DNA of 61,945 bases, taken from the NCBI GenBank assembly GCA_903904855.1, contig CAIVEH010000164.1:1-61945 (forward strand), in the 5' to 3' direction. How positions within the stretch are numbered: the stretch's first letter is position 1; every line of letters begins with the position of its first letter. Positions 58,758 through 61,945 of this stretch are shown piece by piece. The translations under genes were made by a program, and so were the position numbers. Source of the stretch: an uncultured Bacteroidota bacterium (GTDB lineage: Bacteria > Bacteroidota > Bacteroidia > Chitinophagales > Chitinophagaceae). Below the pieces are notes generated by a model that saw nothing but the letters and a program-made list of their open reading frames with translations, was not told where the DNA came from and did no database searches.

Positions 58758-58826
58758 ACTTGCCAACTCTAAACTGTATACTGCAAACTGTATACTGCAA
58801 ACTGCCAACTGCTAATTGTATACTGC
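58757..58826. repeat. Heptamer tandem array after adenine deaminase
   Basis: Five 14-base units (58757-58770, 58771-58784, 58785-58798, 58799-58812, 58813-58826), each two heptamers such as AAACTGT ATACTGC; units two and three are identical. It begins at the last base of the ade stop codon and ends 11 bases before the stop codon of the convergent gene. It is related to the arrays around thiS. Confidence 0.8.
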
Positions 58827-58836
58827 CAACTTCAAA

Positions 58837-59376
58837 TCACGGGCAAATGTGATCATAGGTCGTATTAGTGAAGCCATTGGCAGTATCGATCTGATCGAAG
58901 TAAGAATAGGCTACCCCACCGGTATATATACAATTGCCCTTGTAGGTAAGAATAGTAACACAGCCACATTGGTTTTTCCAGACTCCGGTACTTGTCATGA
59001 TTTTCAGATAAAGAGGGTAGTGGCCTGCAGGGCATAAATTCCCCTTGGTGTCTTTGCCTTTCCATACCTGGTTTACCGTTCCTTCAAATACGCCGTTACC
59101 GTTTTTGTCCCAGATGGTTATTGTAGAGCTGTCTTCATTAACTCTTTTGCTGTATACCAGCTTGAAAACATCGTTGATGCCATCATTATTTGGTGTGAAT
59201 GCGGATGGCAGGTAATACCAGAGATCTGTAGAGTCTGGTTTTTGATATATAGTAGTATCTCCGTTGCAGCTGGTACAGGTAGCCAGGTTTTTAACAGGCG
59301 TCGAGCTGGGCTTTGCACATCTGATCATAAATGTTAAAACGATTATGATTGCAGAGAGGATTACAGTTTGTTTCAT
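58837..59376 (-). CDS. Small lipoprotein with gliding-motility C-terminal-like domain
   Basis: A 179-residue protein with a lipoprotein signal (IVLTFMIRC, lipidation Cys19-20). Residues about 58-150 resemble the gliding-motility-associated C-terminal domain (LPSAFTPNNDGINDVFKL... TIWDKNGNGVFEG... WKGKDTKGNLCPAGHYPLYLKI). It lacks the long N-terminal part that such domains usually follow, so here the domain stands nearly alone. The extra C-terminal segment (about 150-179, QCGCVTILTYKGNC) is Cys-rich. Whether it still uses type IX secretion is uncertain. Confidence 0.75.
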   Translation of the reverse strand: MKQTVILSAIIIVLTFMIRCAKPSSTPVKNLATCTSCNGDTTIYQKPDSTDLWYYLPSAFTPNNDGINDVFKLVYSKRVNEDSSTITIWDKNGNGVFEGTVNQVWKGKDTKGNLCPAGHYPLYLKIMTSTGVWKNQCGCVTILTYKGNCIYTGGVAYSYFDQIDTANGFTNTTYDHICP

Positions 59377-59429
59377 CTTTCAAAAATAAGATAATCCGAA
59401 GAAAATATGCACCCGTTACTAGTCAGGCT

Positions 59430-60260
59430 TTAATTCTTTTCAGCTATGAAATTCAAGCCAAAGAAAAAATATTCCCGGCGCATACCCTTACCCGATTGTA
59501 TGGCACGCTCTCTTGCAAGCAACTTTTCAGGGTCGGAAAAACGGTAATTTAATGGCAGAAAATACCTGATGTACTGGATGCTGTCAGGAAGAATATGGAA
59601 CCTGTTTTTTATAAAAAGCTTCTCCCAGGTTTCAAGGCTGCGTATATTTTCATTGCCTATCAATATGTCTTTCTTCAGCTTCTCATCCCAGAATGTAATG
59701 ATCCGTTTATTGCCTCGGTATTTATACAATTTCAGCCGCTGGATCAGGTTGTTTCCGTTTTCTTCAATTGAAAGTACTTTACCGTTTTTCTTTAGGCTTT
59801 CATTGAAAATCTGCAGCGCCTCATCTATTGGTTCCAGGTGGTGCAGCGTATCCTGCACTATTATCCAGTCGAAACTGGCAGGTTTTGGTTTGTTGTCAAA
59901 AAGGTTCTCGTAGGTGCAGGTAAATAATGAGGCATCACCAAACTGGCTCCAGTAGTCCATTCGTTTCTGAATGGTGTCGTAATAAAACTCAAGGGTAGTG
60001 CCAAATGTTTTGATGCCGTTCATTGCCAGAAACAGGCAGGTTGTGCCATAGCCGCATCCGCAGTCCCAGATACATACCGACTTTTTATCAGGATTGCCAT
60101 CTACAAGGTATTTCTTAATATACCTCAGCCGCTCCAGAAAATAATTTCTCCTGAAATGCCAGGATGATTTTTTCCCCAGAAACTTATAATAAGGCTGCAT
60201 TTCTGTATGCACTTCCAATTCTTTAAGCATCAGTTCAAAGAACTGTTCGGGTTGCATCAT
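59430..60260 (-). CDS. SAM-dependent class I methyltransferase
   Basis: A 276-residue protein of the Rossmann-like methyltransferase fold. The SAM-binding loop is WDCGCGYGTTCLFLA (motif I); WIIVQDTLHHLEPIDEAL is motif IV and post-motif; NGKVLSIEENG follows. The N-terminal 60 residues are a helical lid. The substrate cannot be told from sequence. The gene lies 150 bases downstream of recA, beyond the recA terminator, and so is separately transcribed. Confidence 0.85.
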   Translation of the reverse strand: MMQPEQFFELMLKELEVHTEMQPYYKFLGKKSSWHFRRNYFLERLRYIKKYLVDGNPDKKSVCIWDCGCGYGTTCLFLAMNGIKTFGTTLEFYYDTIQKRMDYWSQFGDASLFTCTYENLFDNKPKPASFDWIIVQDTLHHLEPIDEALQIFNESLKKNGKVLSIEENGNNLIQRLKLYKYRGNKRIITFWDEKLKKDILIGNENIRSLETWEKLFIKNRFHILPDSIQYIRYFLPLNYRFSDPEKLLARERAIQSGKGMRREYFFFGLNFIAEKN

Positions 60261-60353
60261 TTAAATTATATATTGTGATTTCAAAACCTGCCTGCCGGAG
60301 CAGGCAAAAAGCGTACCAAAAGTAATAAGTATCCTACAGATAGCCTAACCAAA

Positions 60354-60383
60354 AATTATGCCACGTTTATACGTGGCATAATT
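60354..60383 (-). terminator. recA terminator
   Basis: A perfect 12-pair stem (AATTATGCCACG with CGTGGCATAATT, six-base loop). On the minus strand the stem runs into TTTTT just after it. It lies about 30 bases after the recA stop. Confidence 0.85.
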
Positions 60384-60413
60384 ATGAAAATACGAATGTT
60401 TATTTAATGTCAG

Positions 60414-61424
60414 TTATGCTACTGCAAGCGCTTCCCTGATCCTTGCTTCCATTTCATCCATCATTTCGGGATTATCGTGCAGGAATTGCTTAACAGCATC
60501 CCGTCCCTGGCCAATTTTGCTGTCTCCATAGCTGAACCATGAACCACTTTTCTGCAATATGCCCAGTTCCACTCCCATATCTATCACTTCACCAACTTTG
60601 CTGATTCCTTCTCCAAAAATAATATCAAACTCTACCTGCCTGAAAGGTGGTGCTACCTTATTTTTAACCACTTTCACACGGGTACGGTTTCCGCTGGCTA
60701 CATCGCCATCCTTTATCTGGCTGATGCGGCGTATATCCAGACGTACCGAAGCATAGAATTTCAATGCATTACCACCGGTAGTAGTTTCCGGGTTGCCAAA
60801 CATTACTCCGATCTTCTCACGCAGTTGATTGATGAATATGCAGCAACATCCTGTGCGGGATATGGTAGCAGTAAGCTTCCTGAGTGCCTGGCTCATAAGC
60901 CGCGCCTGTAGTCCCATTTTGCTTTCGCCCATTTCACCTTCCAGTTCGCCCTTGGGCACCAATGCTGCTACAGAGTCAATCACCACTACATCTACCGCGC
61001 CACTTGATATCAGGCGGTCGGCAATTTCCAGTGCTTGCTCACCATAATCGGGCTGTGAAATAATGAGGTTATCTACATCCACTCCCAGTTTACGGGCATA
61101 GTTGGCATCAAATGCATGTTCGGCATCTATTATAGCACATATACCACCTTTCTTCTGCGATTGGGCAATGGTATGAATAGCTACAGTAGTTTTACCAGAT
61201 GATTCCGGCCCGTATATTTCCACAATACGTCCGCAAGGCAATCCGCCCACACCCAGCGCCACATCCAGCCCTATAGAGCCGGTGCTGATGACATCCATTT
61301 TCTCCTTCTGCTTGTCGCCCAGCATCATCACTGAACCCTTTCCATAATCTTTCTCGATCTTATCGAGTGCCAGTTTCAAAACTTTTAATTTATCGTCTGC
61401 CATATTGGTTACTGTTTTAGCCAT
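60414..61424 (-). CDS. recA: Recombinase RecA
   Basis: A 336-residue RecA from ATG 61424. An in-frame extension to 61499 would add 25 residues unlike any RecA N-terminus and is rejected. The ATPase Walker A is GPESSGKTT (72-80), followed by AIDAEHAFD and [15 protein letters not shown]. Loop L1 is [21 protein letters not shown], and loop L2 includes [28 protein letters not shown]. The C-terminus is of normal length. Functions in recombination and SOS signalling; no LexA box was searched for. Confidence 0.97.
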   Translation of the reverse strand: MAKTVTNMADDKLKVLKLALDKIEKDYGKGSVMMLGDKQKEKMDVISTGSIGLDVALGVGGLPCGRIVEIYGPESSGKTTVAIHTIAQSQKKGGICAIIDAEHAFDANYARKLGVDVDNLIISQPDYGEQALEIADRLISSGAVDVVVIDSVAALVPKGELEGEMGESKMGLQARLMSQALRKLTATISRTGCCCIFINQLREKIGVMFGNPETTTGGNALKFYASVRLDIRRISQIKDGDVASGNRTRVKVVKNKVAPPFRQVEFDIIFGEGISKVGEVIDMGVELGILQKSGSWFSYGDSKIGQGRDAVKQFLHDNPEMMDEMEARIREALAVA

Positions 61425-61435
61425 AAATCTTTTCT

Positions 61436-61464
61436 CAAAATTAATCCAAAAAAACCACCTGCAA
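61436..61464 (-). promoter_or_regulatory. recA promoter
   Basis: TAATTTTG (61443-61436) fits the -7 TAnnTTTG, and a TTG (61464-61462) lies 18 bases upstream. The -7 element ends only 11 bases before the recA ATG, so the message would be nearly leaderless. Confidence 0.5.
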
Positions 61465-61499
61465 TCTATTTGCCAAAAGAAGATATCCACAAATTTCAA

Positions 61500-61857
61500 A
61501 ACGCCGGAAAACCTTGCCTGGACTGGCTTTTAGCTGATTTTTGGGTGGTTTTTGTGGGAAATTTATGAAAATGGCAGTAAGACGTGATCGCAGAATAGTT
61601 GAATTTCAGTATGATTAATGGAGATTTAGATGATTTTGCTTTTGTTGGATAGTAATTTTTTCGAAAGCGTTTCTTTAATTTATTTGATCCTATTTACACT
61701 AAGTGATGTTGTTTAAAAAAAGTACACCATATTGCGAAGTTATTTTTCTTTTTTGCCAGGCGTAAAATCTGCGAATAGGAACCTATTTAAAGACTTTGCA
61801 ACAACACAAAAATGGAAAAGAACGAGTAAGATGGCGTACTTTATTTTGTCATCATTC
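61500..61857. other. Intergenic region, nothing recognised
   Basis: About 360 AT-rich bases between recA and the partial gene at the window end. No ORF, tRNA, repeat or clear terminator is supported. Confidence 0.5.
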
Positions 61858-61945
61858 CTACACCCACTCTCTCGCCTTATAATACTTCATCATCTCAGCC
61901 TCCCTGCTGCCTTCGGCAGGCTGGTAGTTATAATACCACCTCGCC
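61858..61945 (-). CDS. Partial gene, C-terminal end
   Basis: The minus strand is open from the window edge to TAG (61860-61858) and would encode a 28-residue tail, ARWYYNYQPAEG followed by MMKYYKAREWV. The Arg/Tyr-rich composition is protein-like. The rest lies beyond the window, so no function can be given. Confidence 0.35.
   Translation of the reverse strand, partial: ARWYYNYQPAEGSREAEMMKYYKAREWV

Noticed and set aside
60290-60305. Hairpin GCCTGC-CGGA-GCAGGC as a terminator
   Set aside because: Short stem and no T run in the sense of transcription; the clear recA terminator is at 60354-60383.
61425-61499. Longer RecA N-terminus
   Set aside because: The in-frame extension is rich in Trp and Phe, unlike RecA, and overlaps the predicted promoter.

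Overview
The window looks like a chromosome segment of a Bacteroidota bacterium, most likely near Chitinophagaceae/Sphingobacteriales. The evidence: surface proteins with type IX secretion (T9SS) C-terminal signals and gliding-motility-type C-terminal domains; the short (285 aa) Bacteroidota primary sigma factor; promoters of the TAnnTTTG type; an S46 dipeptidyl-peptidase; and start regions that mostly lack a Shine-Dalgarno sequence. I cannot name a species.

Layout. 1-0.8 kb: a rho-independent terminator followed four bases later by an ORF-less group II intron. 0.9-13.2 kb: cell-envelope region with an S46 peptidase, a gliding-domain surface protein, two tandem arylsulfotransferase-like proteins, and a Gly-rich, Ig-repeat T9SS cargo protein. 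13.3-22.8 kb: thiamine biosynthesis. A TPP riboswitch precedes thiS-thiC-(GxxExxY gene)-thiD-thiE-thiG-thiH on the minus strand. A HipA-like kinase/DUF3037 pair and thiF follow, and a TenI-like gene lies on the plus strand. Between them these genes supply the pyrimidine branch (ThiC, ThiD), the thiazole branch (ThiS, ThiF, ThiG, ThiH, TenI) and the coupling step (ThiE). 22.9-28.9 kb: a response regulator and a huge PAS/GAF sensor kinase split by one in-frame TAA.

29-34.1 kb: small hypotheticals, a DUF695/RraB-type protein, and a tight three-gene operon (small dehydrogenase subunit-like protein, GMC oxidoreductase, ferritin-like VioB-type protein). 34.6-37.1 kb: rpoD and a glutaryl-CoA dehydrogenase. 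37.3-44 kb: membrane proteins, an ECF sigma factor with an anti-sigma-like protein that appears to span the envelope, and an L,D-transpeptidase-like protein. 44-50.1 kb: a decayed VapBC-like toxin-antitoxin pair, prfC, an Uma2-family nuclease, lipoproteins, an FMN reductase, an orphan FeoA and an acetyltransferase. 50.3-59.4 kb: a 2,230-residue repeat protein, adenine deaminase and a small gliding-domain lipoprotein. 59.4-61.9 kb: a methyltransferase, recA and the end of a further gene.

The strongest candidates for new biology are the GMC/ferritin-like operon, the sigma/anti-sigma pair whose partner seems to link inner and outer membranes, the kinase pair lodged in the thiamine cluster, the heptamer repeat arrays flanking thiS, and the terminator-associated intron without an ORF. 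All functions are read from sequence by eye; no database search was run.
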